A stretch of 64,000 nt of DNA from Allodiplogaster sudhausi (Eukaryota; Nematoda; Chromadorea; Rhabditida; Diplogasteridae), in NCBI GenBank assembly GCA_945643635.1, contig CALZFC010000001.1, positions 7,442,501 through 7,506,500 of the forward strand. Reading direction: 5' to 3'. The first letter of the stretch is position 1. Each line of letters opens with the position of its first letter. This document shows positions 11,089 through 21,443 of the stretch, piece after piece. The notes under the pieces are model-generated. The model was not told the DNA's origin and ran no database searches. It saw nothing but the letters and a program-made list of their open reading frames with translations. The translations under genes and the position numbers were made by a program.

Positions 11089-11172
11089 ATCCCGTCGCGA
11101 GATTAATGGGGCGAAACGGGTATACATGTACGAATATTGCCAGGTTCTCGCCTGATGAGTTCTCCGCCTGGT
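11089..11172 (+). ncRNA. Hammerhead-like ribozyme module, loop-loop arrangement (right copy)
   Basis: This has the same architecture as the copy at 301. Helix III is ATCCCG (11089-11094) with CGGG-T-AT (11117-11123). Then come UH = U11095 C11096, helix I strand GCGAGA (11097-11102), a TTAAT linker, helix II strand GGGGC (11108-11112) and GAAA (11113-11116). The second hairpin is GCCAGG (11139-11144) with CCTGGT (11167-11172). It encloses TCTCGC (11146-11151), CTGATGA (11152-11158) and GTTCT (11159-11163). Helix I is perfect here and helix II pairs through G-C and G-U. Relative to the left copy, two helix I pairs and one outer-hairpin pair changed on both strands. Predicted cleavage would follow C11096. 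The hairpin may also be the Helitron 3' hairpin. Confidence 0.55.
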
Positions 11173-11185
11173 TTAAGCTGTCTAA

Positions 11186-12180
11186 CACAATATATCTCAA
11201 CTTATAACAGCGCTTAATTTTTATAATTTATATAAAATTCATGTTGTTGAACAAAATAAAAATCTAATTCATATATACACTCTAAATTATTGTTGTCATT
11301 TATATTTATTACATTCTCGACATTTCCAATTATTACCTGTTATCGTTCAATCAATTATTTGCGTTTTCTTAGTTTATTCTATGGATTATTTTAAATAATC
11401 CATAATAACCTAATTTTGTGAAACAATGGAAAGTACAATATTATCTTGAAGTTATGGAAAAAATATGCAAAATATGTTTTTCTTTGGAATATTACATTCA
11501 ACACTAACTATCCTTCATTCCTGCCCGTTACCTCATTAGCATTGCCACGTGTTAATGTTCATTCCAGCTTTGTTCGCATTGCGTTAGCAGTTAGTTTCCT
11601 CTCGCTCGCTCTTCGTGAGCGGTTGATTTCTGTTCTGTTGGCCTATGCGTGCGCGTTCGTTTTGCTGAGATAAACGGTGAGCTCCACGAATTTTCTTGTT
11701 CCAGCCATTTATATTGCTTCTATTATATCTGTTGACTATTCACAGATCATTTATTTATTTCGCAGTCTAATTTGGGTTTTACAATTAGCTTTCACATTTT
11801 ATGTCATTCTACTATTCATGCACCCCTAGCGAAAAACTGTACATATTTTATTTTCTCCTTTTTCTTCTCTCCCTTCCTTAGTCTTTCTATTCCCTAACTC
11901 TATGTTTCTCTGTATTCGGCAAGAGGTTTTATAGTGGAATAAACTTTAACAAAGTATGTTTAATTTGAATGTTTAGTATATAGACTTGGTAGGTTCGCCT
12001 TCTACATTCGTGTTTTTTTATCGCCTGATATAATATTTTATTAGGGAATTTAGAAAGACACTGGTGGACGAAGAGATTCGTGTTCACAACCAACATCACT
12101 ATGACCAATCTCTAACAACTGATTGTGCTTTGGTGAGGTTGCCACCCTGTTATCGTGGTTTCAGAATTATAGAGAGAAAG
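11186..12180. other. AT-rich intergenic stretch
   Basis: I see no gene, RNA or repeat here. The open frame at 11446-11673 has no motif or splice context supporting it. Confidence 0.6.
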
Positions 12181-12189
12181 AGAGATAGC

Positions 12190-12204
12190 GGGAGAGAGAG
12201 AAAG

Positions 12205-12252
<48 letters not shown>

Positions 12253-12256
12253 GAGT
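12190..12256. repeat. GA microsatellite
   Basis: Nearly pure (GA)n. Further GA/CT tracts follow at 12571-12617 (GA) and 12676-12797 (CT). The GA tract and the downstream CT tract are mutually complementary and about 400 bp apart, so they could form a long hairpin. The rest of 12257-13400 holds nothing I recognise apart from a short GC-rich island near 12985-13030. Confidence 0.9.
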
Positions 12257-12581
12257 AAGAGACCTGTCGAGCAGTTGTTCACAGAGCTACTCTTAATCCT
12301 CACACCTAATTAGTCCTTTTCCTTCTTTCGTATCACTCTCCACAACTTTGGAGCATCGTTTGTTTTGCCCTTTATTTAATTTATTCTAAGCTTAATTATG
12401 TGATTAAAAATATTCCTACTTCTTATGCTTTCTTATTTCGTTTAATTTTCATGTTATAATCTGAAGGTTTATGTTTTCTATCTTGAAAAAATTAAATTAT
12501 TACGAATTTACTATGAGAAAAGCGACAGTAGCAGAATGATAGAAATGGGAGTGTAAGAGATGTAGAAAGGGAGAGAGAAAC

Positions 12582-12623
<42 letters not shown>

Positions 12624-12692
12624 AACAATCTCTTTATTGAACTCTATGATTTTAATATTTCGCATATTTATTCGCTCTCACACTTCTCTCTG

Positions 12693-12723
<31 letters not shown>

Positions 12724-13404
12724 GCCTCTCTCTCTCTCTTTCGCCATCTCTCTCTCTCTATCTCTCTCTCTCTATTTCTCTCTCTCTCTCTATCTCGTGC
12801 TCTTTATCATTGATTGGTTATCAAACCCATCTCACCTGTTGCCTTGCACCTAAGAATTGCGTTTGCCAGGCAAATCTATCACAGAGATTCTTTAAAGACA
12901 TAATCACAAATTTTCTCCTTACGGCATAAATTTTGGACACAAGTCGCCAAATTTATTTTAATAAAGCTCCCGCCATCTTGAATTTAAACCGGGCGCGTTG
13001 CGGATGCGCGTCTGCGGCCTCGCTCCTAGCCGGCGTCCTGATATTTTTTTTTCAAACTGCCTGGAATTCCGCGCGGCTCGAAATTTTATGTTATGATGGT
13101 ATGTTGTTAATATCTCTTTGTTTCTTAAACACTCTTTGTTCTGCTTAAAAATAGGTGAAGTAAGAAATAGAGAGAAAGCGATCGGATGGGATCACAATTA
13201 GAAAGAGAGAAAGAGAGAATGAATACTAATTTAATAATATCGATAATTTATTTATGTTTTGAACGAGGTTTGGCTGTTTTGTGCTATTGAATAAGGAATA
13301 GCATTGAAAATGTATTAAAACAAAACAATTGGCTACTTTTATTCTCGGAAATAAAAATAAATAATAATGGCCAAAGAGAATAAGTTTTGTCTGGTGCATA
13401 CTTA

Positions 13405-13720
13405 CTTTACTTGTGCGGTGTACTTCACTCTAAAAAGTTCCATTTTTTTTCAAAAGTGGACTTACGGTGAACCATTTCAGCTTCTCTTTTTTTTTTGATT
13501 ATCGTGGCGAAATAAATATAGAATAACCTTAAACGTAGTAGAAAATGTCAAAGAGTATTTTTGCGGACATATGCACATTGATACCTGGTGCTCTTTTTAA
13601 AAACACCTTTTACTTTCAAAGGCGCGAATAATTTGTGGCCACATTTTGCGGCTCGAACCATATGGTCGGCCAACCTATTTTGGGCGGCTGCATTTTTTTC
13701 TTCTTATTCTTGTTTTCCTT
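13405..13720 (+). repeat. Dispersed repeat, copy 1 (partner at 58949)
   Basis: This aligns by eye to 58949-59280 on the same strand. Shared strings include ACTTCACTCTAAAA, GCGAAATAAATATAGAATAAC and a CCTGGTGC-type block in the same order. Both copies hold an AAGTTC...AAGTGGAC local inverted repeat near the left end. Identity is clearly below 100 percent, so this is an old repeat. Family unknown. Confidence 0.7.
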
Positions 13721-13878
13721 ACTTCGTTCTATCTCAGTTCATTTGCTATGAAGCTTTCCAAAACACTGTGAATACTAAACGTTCACCCTCAGTGCTCATC
13801 TTTTATGATATTTATGTCATATTGTTAATATTTCATGTTCATGTGTCCGGTTGCTAATGGGGATGACCCTTCGTGGTA

Positions 13879-14353
13879 CTACTCGGTTAGTCCTGCCCCA
13901 AAATTTTCGAAAAAAATATAAATAAATTTTTCTCTGAAATCGCCCCTATGGGTTCCTCAATGCGAAGAACAACGAATAACAGCTTAATGTTTGATTCTGA
14001 CGTCATTTTAAGAAGATACCGTAATAACGGTTAAAAAAATTATCGCTTCTAATAGTCTGTAACTAATTTTTCCGAGGTTCGCCGATCGTTTTTCATGCAA
14101 TTTTTTCCAAATACCTACCCCATCTTTTGAAAATTAATTCAATACCAAAAATAGAGTTGAATTTCGCGTTCCTCGCATTAAATGACCTCGGAGAGATGAT
14201 TTAGAGACTATTGTAATAATCCGGCCATATCTTGTTATAATGACGTCAAAACCAAAAATAAAATTGATATTCGTCTTCCTCGCATCAAAGAACCTCCTCT
14301 GTCGATTTTGGAGAATTTTTTTTTTTTATTTTGAGGCAGGACTAACCGAATAG
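13879..14353. mobile_element. 475-bp foldback MITE flanked by TA
   Basis: The left end CTACTCGGTTAGTCCTGCC and the right end, read as reverse complement CTATTCGGTTAGTCCTGCC, differ at one base. TA flanks both ends (13877-13878, 14354-14355), the target duplication of Tc1/mariner-type elements. The interior is also an imperfect palindrome: GTTCCTCAATGCGAAGAA near 13951 mirrors TTCCTCGCATCAAAGAAC near 14276, and TGACGTCAT near 14000 mirrors ATGACGTCA near 14241. No open frame, so non-autonomous. Confidence 0.85.
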
Positions 14354-14384
14354 TACCTAGATTGGTAATTTATGTTAATATTTT

Positions 14385-15110
14385 GGATTCCGGAAAGGAT
14401 CGAAGAGCCCCCTTCCCCCTCCTTCTCCATAATTTCTTTGTTTCTAATTGTCGGGTGCGACAAATGCTCATTATTTCTTTCCTAACCTCAAAAGCATTGG
14501 GTTTTCGTGCATATTCTTACAATTAATTTAAAAAAAATTGCTATATTTTCATCCTGGTAGGGATCGGAAAGGCCCTCTCTCCCACATACTCTTGTTGATT
14601 CTTATCATGTTCCACAAACTGTTTTCGGTCCTCTTCTGTGATTGAAAAACCTTATTTTGTTAAATGTTTGACAATTCATTTCTAAATTATATGCTCTTTA
14701 GCCTTCCTGTAGATAGTGGAGAGGCCGAATCTTTCCCAGATGTTTTGTGTTTATACTTATCGTGTAATGTGAATTTGTTGATTCGAGGTGATCTAGAAGT
14801 AGTAGAAGCCGACTCGAGGTGCGGCCAAATTTTTCATTCCAAACACGAGAAAAATCGTGTCGATTGGCAATGTTGCATACCGTTTGGGATATGCTACCTT
14901 CTTCCGCTAACATGTAATATTGTAAAATCACTTACTCGGAAGTATTGGATTTTTGAGCAAATGCTGAAGATTGAGACAAATGATCCCTGTATGTTTTCTA
15001 ATCTCAAAAGCCTTATAGTTTTTGATGCATATTCTTACGATTCATTTGAAAAAAAAATTTTCACCTTTTCATCTCGGTAGGGAGCGGAGAGGCCCCCTTC
15101 TTTAAAAATT
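14385..15110 (+). repeat. Diverged tandem repeats, irregular spacing
   Basis: Related blocks recur near 14391, 14560, 14706 and 15072. They share a GGTAGGGA-x-CGGA-AGGCCC-type core with CTTTGTTTCTA and ACAAA-TGCT further on. A second shared block, TCAAAAGC followed by GCATATTCTTAC, is at 14488-14522 and 15004-15040. Spacing varies (about 150-370 bp). The 138-codon frame at 14664-15080 runs through these repeats and is not supported. I see nothing in 15111-15770. Confidence 0.55.
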
Positions 15111-15768
15111 TCTCTTTGTTCCTACTTGTTGATACCACAAAGTGCTTTTTTTTCTAAATATTGTTGATATTGCATCTTAATATAGTTCCCTGCTGTTACT
15201 TTTCATTCACACGGAATATTCTGATCACATTTCGATCTTTAAAATTCCTCATAACTTCCCTTTTCCCCTTCCTTCGTCTATTTACTTTTCTTGTTTGCAT
15301 CTCTCAGAACGATTTGTAGGTGGTAAGTCGTACTCTCTTTTAATAACTTCCGCGAAGAAAATCTATCTCAAATATAAAATAACGCTTTTAGTTTTAAAAA
15401 AAACCTTTTTATACATTTTAATTGAGCTACGACCGAATTGGAGTCTTCTTGTGGCCGACATCTTCCCTCCGAATCTCGTGCTAATTTGGTTAGCAATTTT
15501 GCTTACCTGTGGGACTTAAGATTTCGCATTCGCACGTTAAAAGGGGATTGTTGTAACATGTTAAGCAAACATTGACGTTATAAATAATGCGATTTATTGC
15601 ATTTCGGAAGGAAGCGGAAAAAAATGTTCAATTTTGAATTCCGGTGTGTTTCAAAGAGGTCCCATTGTTCCTCAGATTCTCTTGATAATTGTCGGCTTTC
15701 CAAAAAGTACTCCCGATCTGATCTTTCCTCAGATGCAATAAATCACCATCATGAAACCCTGGTTCCTT

Positions 15769-15775
15769 TCTGCAG
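15769..15775 (+). promoter_or_regulatory. Likely trans-splice acceptor before the 15.8-kb gene
   Basis: CCTTTCTGCAG ends at 15775, seven bases before the ATG at 15783. Upstream in-frame sequence to 15597 is open but of poor coding quality. The short distance fits spliced-leader addition, as known in nematodes. Confidence 0.45.
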
Positions 15776-15782
15776 AACAAGC

Positions 15783-18250
15783 ATGGCCGAGCAAGAGCCT
15801 CCTACTAAGATGGCGAAGAACACTGCTTCTAAAACGACATCCGACACATCTCAGCCATCCAACCCGCGTTTTGAACGTCTATTCCATCAAAACCGAGAGG
15901 GACAAGTACAGGATGGGATCCGAGACCTCTTTGTGTCTTTTCACACTGGTAATTTTTTTTTTGCAATTTAACTTTTGATTTGAAGTGTTTCCTCCCACAT
16001 GTGATTAAAGGAACATATGGGTACTTGCAGAACTTTTAAAATGTTAGCACCCGAAAAAGTAGAATTAGATTAAAATCCGTTTATTTTGCTTGATTTGTTT
16101 GTCCCACGTAAGGCCCGACATGGGCCTTGACAAACTAAAAAAAAAACATTAAAAACGGATATGGCTTAATTGATAACCAAGAAACAAGAACAAGCACATT
16201 AAACTTTTAATTACTGCACGCAGTTTTAATAATTGATTCGACATAGGAGACCCCAGCGTGTCTGCCGTGAAGACTGCTGTTCTTGATGTTGTCAAGACGC
16301 ACTACAACCAGTGCCAATCTCTGCCGACTCCTCTTCTCACTCCAGACATCTATCGAGTGGCGTCCACGCAGATAGAGGAAGGGAAAAACTTTCGCCTGCG
16401 ATTCATAAATGGATCTGTACGAGAAATGATTCAATCAATCCTGCTGAGGTAGTATCTTTTCAGTCATCGTAGCCTTAAATATTACTGGAAAAGAGTTGAT
16501 ATCATGAGAATCATCCTTGATCATAGACATGGCCATTCCGCGTATTTTGACGCGATTGGCTACCCCATCCACTATACCCCAAATGGACTCGTCCTCGAAC
16601 ACGTGTATCGAGCGCCGGGGAAGAAATTCTTCGGAAACCCGGAACTCGAACTCAAGTACCACAAGAGGAGTTAGTGAGACTAACGTTGACTGACTACAAA
16701 TAGTTTTGAATTTGTAGACTTTATACGTGACCTCCCACTCGCGCAACAGAAGGCGGTGAGAGAAAGCCGCTTTAACACCAAATATGGAACTGAGAATCGA
16801 TTCATCAAGGACTTTGGAGCGGGTTAGTACCAGAAGATAAGCAAATTCTATTTTTCCTTTACTTTTTTTATATGCATCGATCTGTTATGAATTATAGTCA
16901 TTTTAGTACCTTCTATTTCAATTTGGCATATTTTCCTTATTATTAATCATTTAGTGAAGAGAGAGCTGCCAGTGGAAGAGTACGAGCCGCCGAATGAGGA
17001 AAACAAGAAAACGGACTGGCCTCATGTTTCCGCTGCCTCCACAGGAATTGGTCATTATTTTCTTATATCTAATTATTTCGCCAACCTTGACTTTTGTTTA
17101 AGGTGTTGATAATTTATGATTTATTTAACAAGACAACTTTAACAAGTATATTGGAGTATCCCGAATACACCTCCAGTGAATCCTCATTTAAATTATTAAA
17201 CTTCCACCTTAGTCTTTTTTTTATTAAAAATTATCACATCAATTAATTTTGTCATATTAGTATTATATTTAAATCTAACATATTTTCATCTGTTTTAATC
17301 GTTTATGCAATAACATTGTAGCTGCCGTGACCACTGCGCCATCTATTGCTTCGTCGGACTTGGCTGATCACAAAGGAGAAGGTCATCATTTTATTATACA
17401 TATTACTACTTTTGTCCATACTTATTAGGTATAAATATAAATTATTATTTTTAAATTTTTGCACTACGAGGCTTTTCGAATTGTGATGCCTCAACTCCCT
17501 ACCTTTAATTAAGCGAACATAAAAGTTTCGATATAACACCGACATGTAATTAACGTTATAATCCGCATTTTCTAATCTATAGCTTTTAGATGAGAATGAG
17601 AAGACGAAGGAAGAAGCAGCAGCAGAAGCGAAGAAACAAGAGGAAAAGAAAAAAAGAAAGGAAGAACGTAAGAAGAAAAAAGAAGAGGAGAGGAAGAAGG
17701 AAAACGGTAATTCTCTCATATTTCTCTCATATTGCATTATTTTACAGTTTGAAATCATGAAACAAAGTATTCGCATTTTTATTTTAAAAAGATTTTTTAC
17801 TGACAATTTGATGTACTTCTTACAGAAAACCTCTTCAAAGACGCTGCCTTTGTTCGTTTTGTCCAGACGATCGCGTCAAGCTCTCCGTCTATGCCTCTTA
17901 ATGTGGTCAAGAAACTGTTCTACCTCTTCAAAAATGGTTTGTGACACGTTAAATTATTTTCGTTGTCAATTATGCATATAACATATCGTTAAATGAGTTT
18001 AAAGACATTTTGTAAATATTGCAAATAAAAATATAAGAAAATATTTGTCTTTACACGCTGCTTAGTTTTAGTTAAAAAAAAACAATTTTTATAGAATGCA
18101 TAGCTTTACGCATTTCTTATAGAGGAGGAAATCGGAGATTCAACGTTCGTTCAGTTCATGGAACTGACCTGCACCTTCGCTCCCGACATGCCATCGAAGG
18201 AAGTCAAAATGCTCTTCGAACACTTGAAGAACTTGGAGAAGGACGAGTAA
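15783..18250 (+). CDS. Uncharacterised multi-exon gene with Lys/Glu-rich coiled coil
   Basis: I do not recognise this protein. My exon model, in phase throughout, is 15783-15948, 16247-16448, 16704-16822, 16955-17050, 17322-17381, 17590-17706, 17826-17936 and 18123-18250 (TAA). It gives about 332 residues, or 396 if a 192-nt cassette (16464-16655) is included. The N-terminus is MAEQEPPTKMAK, a polar tail. The middle has a moderately conserved-looking block with LPLAQQKAV. Exon 17590-17706 is almost only K, E and R, a single-helix or coiled-coil segment. The C-terminus is a helical FVRF/FVQF repeat-like region ending in LEKDE. All boundaries are GT-AG, mostly phase 1. No signal peptide or membrane segment is seen. 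Confidence 0.7.
16097..16135 (+). other. Strong stem-loop in intron 1
   Basis: GTTTGTC (16097-16103) pairs with GACAAAC (16129-16135), and inside it AAGGCCC (16110-16116) pairs with GGGCCTT (16122-16128) around a 5-nt loop. An asymmetric 6-nt internal bulge separates the helices. It could be a small structured RNA, a regulatory hairpin or chance. Confidence 0.5.
16464..16655 (+). other. Possible 192-nt cassette exon (64 codons)
   Basis: This segment is open in the frame of the gene. A good 48-nt GT-AG intron follows (16656-16703), and CTTTTCAG precedes it. Joining it upstream in phase needs the donor at 16449, which leaves an intron of only 15 nt. The alternative 47-nt intron (16417-16463) is out of frame. 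Skipping it (intron 16449-16703) is also in phase. The opposite strand is open too (16435-16746) and reads like protein, so coding direction here is uncertain. Confidence 0.35.
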
Positions 18251-18976
18251 GGAGCTAAAAGGCTCGACAATTCATCCAGCCCGCTCGCGAATTCTTTTAA
18301 TTTTTTTATCCCCGGAAGTTTTGAACGCCTTATTTCTTGTGGGGGGCTGGCATTAAATCTCCTTTCTCTTCCTCCTTTCTCAGCATCGACTAATGAATAC
18401 AATTGCATTCTCTTGTTGACTTTTTTTGTTAATTCTAAGAATTCTAATTCCGTCATTTACTTTTATTTATGGCCATTTTTAATTTCTTGTTGTTAGTGGG
18501 GACCGCTAACTCTTACCTGTTTTCTCCACTATTCTTCGACTACTTTTCCCTCTAACATTTTTGTAAGCTACTTATGTTTTTAGTCGAGTATAAGGATCCT
18601 TATTTATTAAATTTTTTTTTTAAGTGAATGCTACTCTTAATTTATATTCAGTATTGGTGCAGTAAAATAACACAAGTATAATTCATAATTTAATTCGTGC
18701 ACCGCTTATATTCTTCTTCGATGTTCTTTTTTTATTTGGATGTTCTTTTTTTATTTCCCGGTTTGAATAAACATGAATTAGAAGTTCTTGGCTTAAAGAA
18801 AACGGGCGATGTTCTAAGCGTCGAAATATCTTATGGATTTGTTCAAAATTACAATATTTATTTACTTCTTATTAAAGGCTTTTTATTGTTATGTTTGGTA
18901 ATGATTGGTAAAAAAAAATTATAAGATTGTCCCAAAACCGCACTAGGGTACTGTAGTTGTTTATTTGTCTGATTAC
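18251..18976. other. Intergenic spacer between the two multi-exon genes
   Basis: AT-rich, with an AATAAA at about 18766. No supported gene. It presumably holds the 3' UTR of the upstream gene and the promoter of the next. Confidence 0.5.
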
Positions 18977-18978
18977 AG
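18971..18978 (+). promoter_or_regulatory. Possible trans-splice acceptor of the 19-kb gene
   Basis: GATTACAG ends at 18978, 20 bases before the ATG at 18999. It is a weaker pyrimidine tract than the other acceptors. Confidence 0.3.
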
Positions 18979-18998
18979 TAAGTAGATTCGCATCGAGG

Positions 18999-19298
18999 AT
19001 GTCAGAAGAAGGCGCTGAAGGGGCTACCTCGCACTCCACCTTGGAGAAGACTCCCAGCAGTAGAAGGTACAATCTCAATTTGTTAAACTTTTCCATATGC
19101 TGAATCCAGTTTTATTCCTTAATCTTCCTTCCGTTTTTTCCTTGGGGAAAAATGGGATTTTTTATTTTTATTTCACAAGATTATTTAATAAAGGTTTTGG
19201 GTTTTTATTTTCTACTTGCTTACTGTTCATTTTCGATACGAGAGTATAGGAATTTTTTCACACTTCCGATCCCTTCTCTTTCTCTCTCTCTCTCTCTT

Positions 19299-19333
<35 letters not shown>

Positions 19334-21401
19334 TTGTAGAATCGCCTTTCTCTCTGTGTCTCTCTTTATCTTACTCTATAATTCTTTTTCTTGAATGGAA
19401 TCTCCCTTTCTAATGTAAAATTGCAGATCATAATTATAATAATTTTTTATTGATTTTTTAAAACCTAATTTTCTCTCTTAAAAAAATTATAAATCTGGTA
19501 TCTGTTCAGGCTGCTTACCACTGAAGAAGAAGAGAAGAGAGTCAGACGCGAAGGGGAGGAGAGCATCAAGAAGACAGGGTTAGCACTATTTTTGCATTGG
19601 AAGAATACATGGAGCAATAGCTTGCTTCAATACACCCATAGGTTATTTTTCTTTTATCGTGGGCTGTGGAGCATGTGAATTTTTTAAAAGGATACTGTAA
19701 TTATTACATTTTTGCAAAGAGATTGTTTTTGTCTAATGTAACTGCTCACGATTAGCCATTTTATGTTATTTTCTCTTTCCTTTTTTTGCACTGTATCTCC
19801 ATTTCTACTATTAACTTGTAGCTCATAATTACACTTTAGTTTCTGTTTAATTTTTTTTAATAATTTCATTTTTTAATAATTTTTTCCACATTACTTTCTC
19901 TCTTTAAATTGTCTAAATCTGGAATCTGTTCAGAACGGGTACGACAAGAGTGGAAGAGAACCGAAGCAACTGCGAAACGGACGAGAACAGCAGCAACACT
20001 GGAAGGTTAGCACTCTTTTACCATTCAAAGATTACAGGGGCTATAGCTTGCTTCCGCATATCCATACATTATTTTATTATTTTTTTTTTAATTTTAAAAT
20101 CCTGGGCAATGGAGCATGCGTATCATGCAAGGCAGTTCTTTTAGATCATAAGTGCTTAGCTCAGACGGTAGTAGTGTGGACTGGTAAGCAGATGATCATG
20201 GTTCAAATCTAATGAGAACATGTTCTTTTTTTTTCAAAAATTTTTTTAAAACTTATTTTAAAGGCCTTTCTTTTCCTCCCACTAATTCTTTTGAGTAAAC
20301 TCAGCATTCTCTCTCTCTCTCTGTATCTGTCTCTCCCCTTCGCTCCTACTCTCATTCTTTCTTCCACTCTCTGTCTCAAATGGTCGGGGTTCTATCATCC
20401 TTTGAGGATTATGTATTGCGTTTTTTAAACTTGTTTACTAATCACATTTTGATATTTTTTTATAAATTTTAAATATTTTGAGGATCTTCTATTCCACTTT
20501 ACTTTCCTATTATCTTAATCTTGACTCACTGCACTGCAGGATTGATGATGTCACTTCCGTGGCCAGCGAAGCTTCTTCTGAAGCGAGAATCGAAGATGGA
20601 AGGTAAGCGATCTCTTTCTTTTCTTGCTCTGAATCTCCCTTTCTACTATTAAATTACCGCTCATAATTAAACTTTTGTTTTTCCTTAATTTTTAGTATTC
20701 ATTTACCAATTTCCTTTTAAGGATAAAGATAAACATAAAAATAAATTTGCAACTGTTCAATCAAAATGTCTTACAAGACTGTTCTTTGAGATTTTAAAAG
20801 TTTGTAGCTCAAGTGGTAGAGGGATTGATTGGCAAGGAGATGGTCGGGGTACGATCATCTGCTGAAGATTTTTTGAACTATTTCCCATTACAAGTCTGTT
20901 TTATTAATAAACACACTTAACAGTCTAAATAATAGGAATTCTATTCCTTTAATCTTTTCTTTTAATCTTATTTTGAACTCACTTTAGGAGTGACAATGGG
21001 ATCTTGGAGGAGAAGACTGACGCAGTTTCGGAGGCGCCAGCGGTCCTCGATGGATGCAAAGGCTTCGATGGATCCTACAGGTATGCAGTTGACAACTTTG
21101 TTTGATTTTCAATAGTAGAGCAGTATATTAGAGCCGTTCCGGAATCACCGTCTTCCGAACTTAAAAGTTCTTAGCTAAGTCGGCAGTGGGTTAGGCTGAC
21201 AGACAGATGGTACGGGTTCGAACTTCTGATGAGAATCTTGTTGTGAATTTTTTTATAAACTCATTCCAATCATCTTATATAATATTTTTAATGTAATTTT
21301 ATTTCCTCTTTCGTCCTTTGCAGGTTTTCACTGTCTAATTATAAAAACATTTCTACAATCTCCTCTTTGTTCCAATTACTTTTTCTCTCTCTCTCTCTCT
21401 T

Positions 21402-21443
<42 letters not shown>

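Larger units (their letters stand above)
301..11185 (+). mobile_element. Helitron-type rolling-circle transposon (ends approximate)
   Basis: A single frame encoding an HUH Rep domain plus a PIF1-like helicase (946-10863) is the defining content of Helitrons. An 80-nt module is repeated in direct orientation at 301-379 and 11089-11172, about 10.8 kb apart, so I take these as subterminal parts of the element. At the right end a hairpin (GCCAGG 11139-11144 with CCTGGT 11167-11172) is followed after 9 nt by CTAA at 11182-11185. This resembles the hairpin plus CTRR end of canonical Helitrons, but the next base is C rather than the usual T, so the end is not proven. I could not identify a 5' TC end. 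The upstream module might instead belong to a neighbouring copy. Confidence 0.75.

Noticed and set aside
14664..15080. 138-codon plus-strand frame
   Set aside because: It runs across diverged tandem repeats, also overlaps a minus frame, and has no splice or motif support.
17303..17806. 167-codon minus-strand frame rich in Phe and Ser
   Set aside because: It is the antisense of the Lys/Glu-rich exon and flanking introns of the plus-strand gene.
21215..21240. Second hammerhead candidate (CTGATGAG at about 21225)
   Set aside because: No GAAA or UH partner with pairing flanks nearby; it belongs to the tRNA-like relic.
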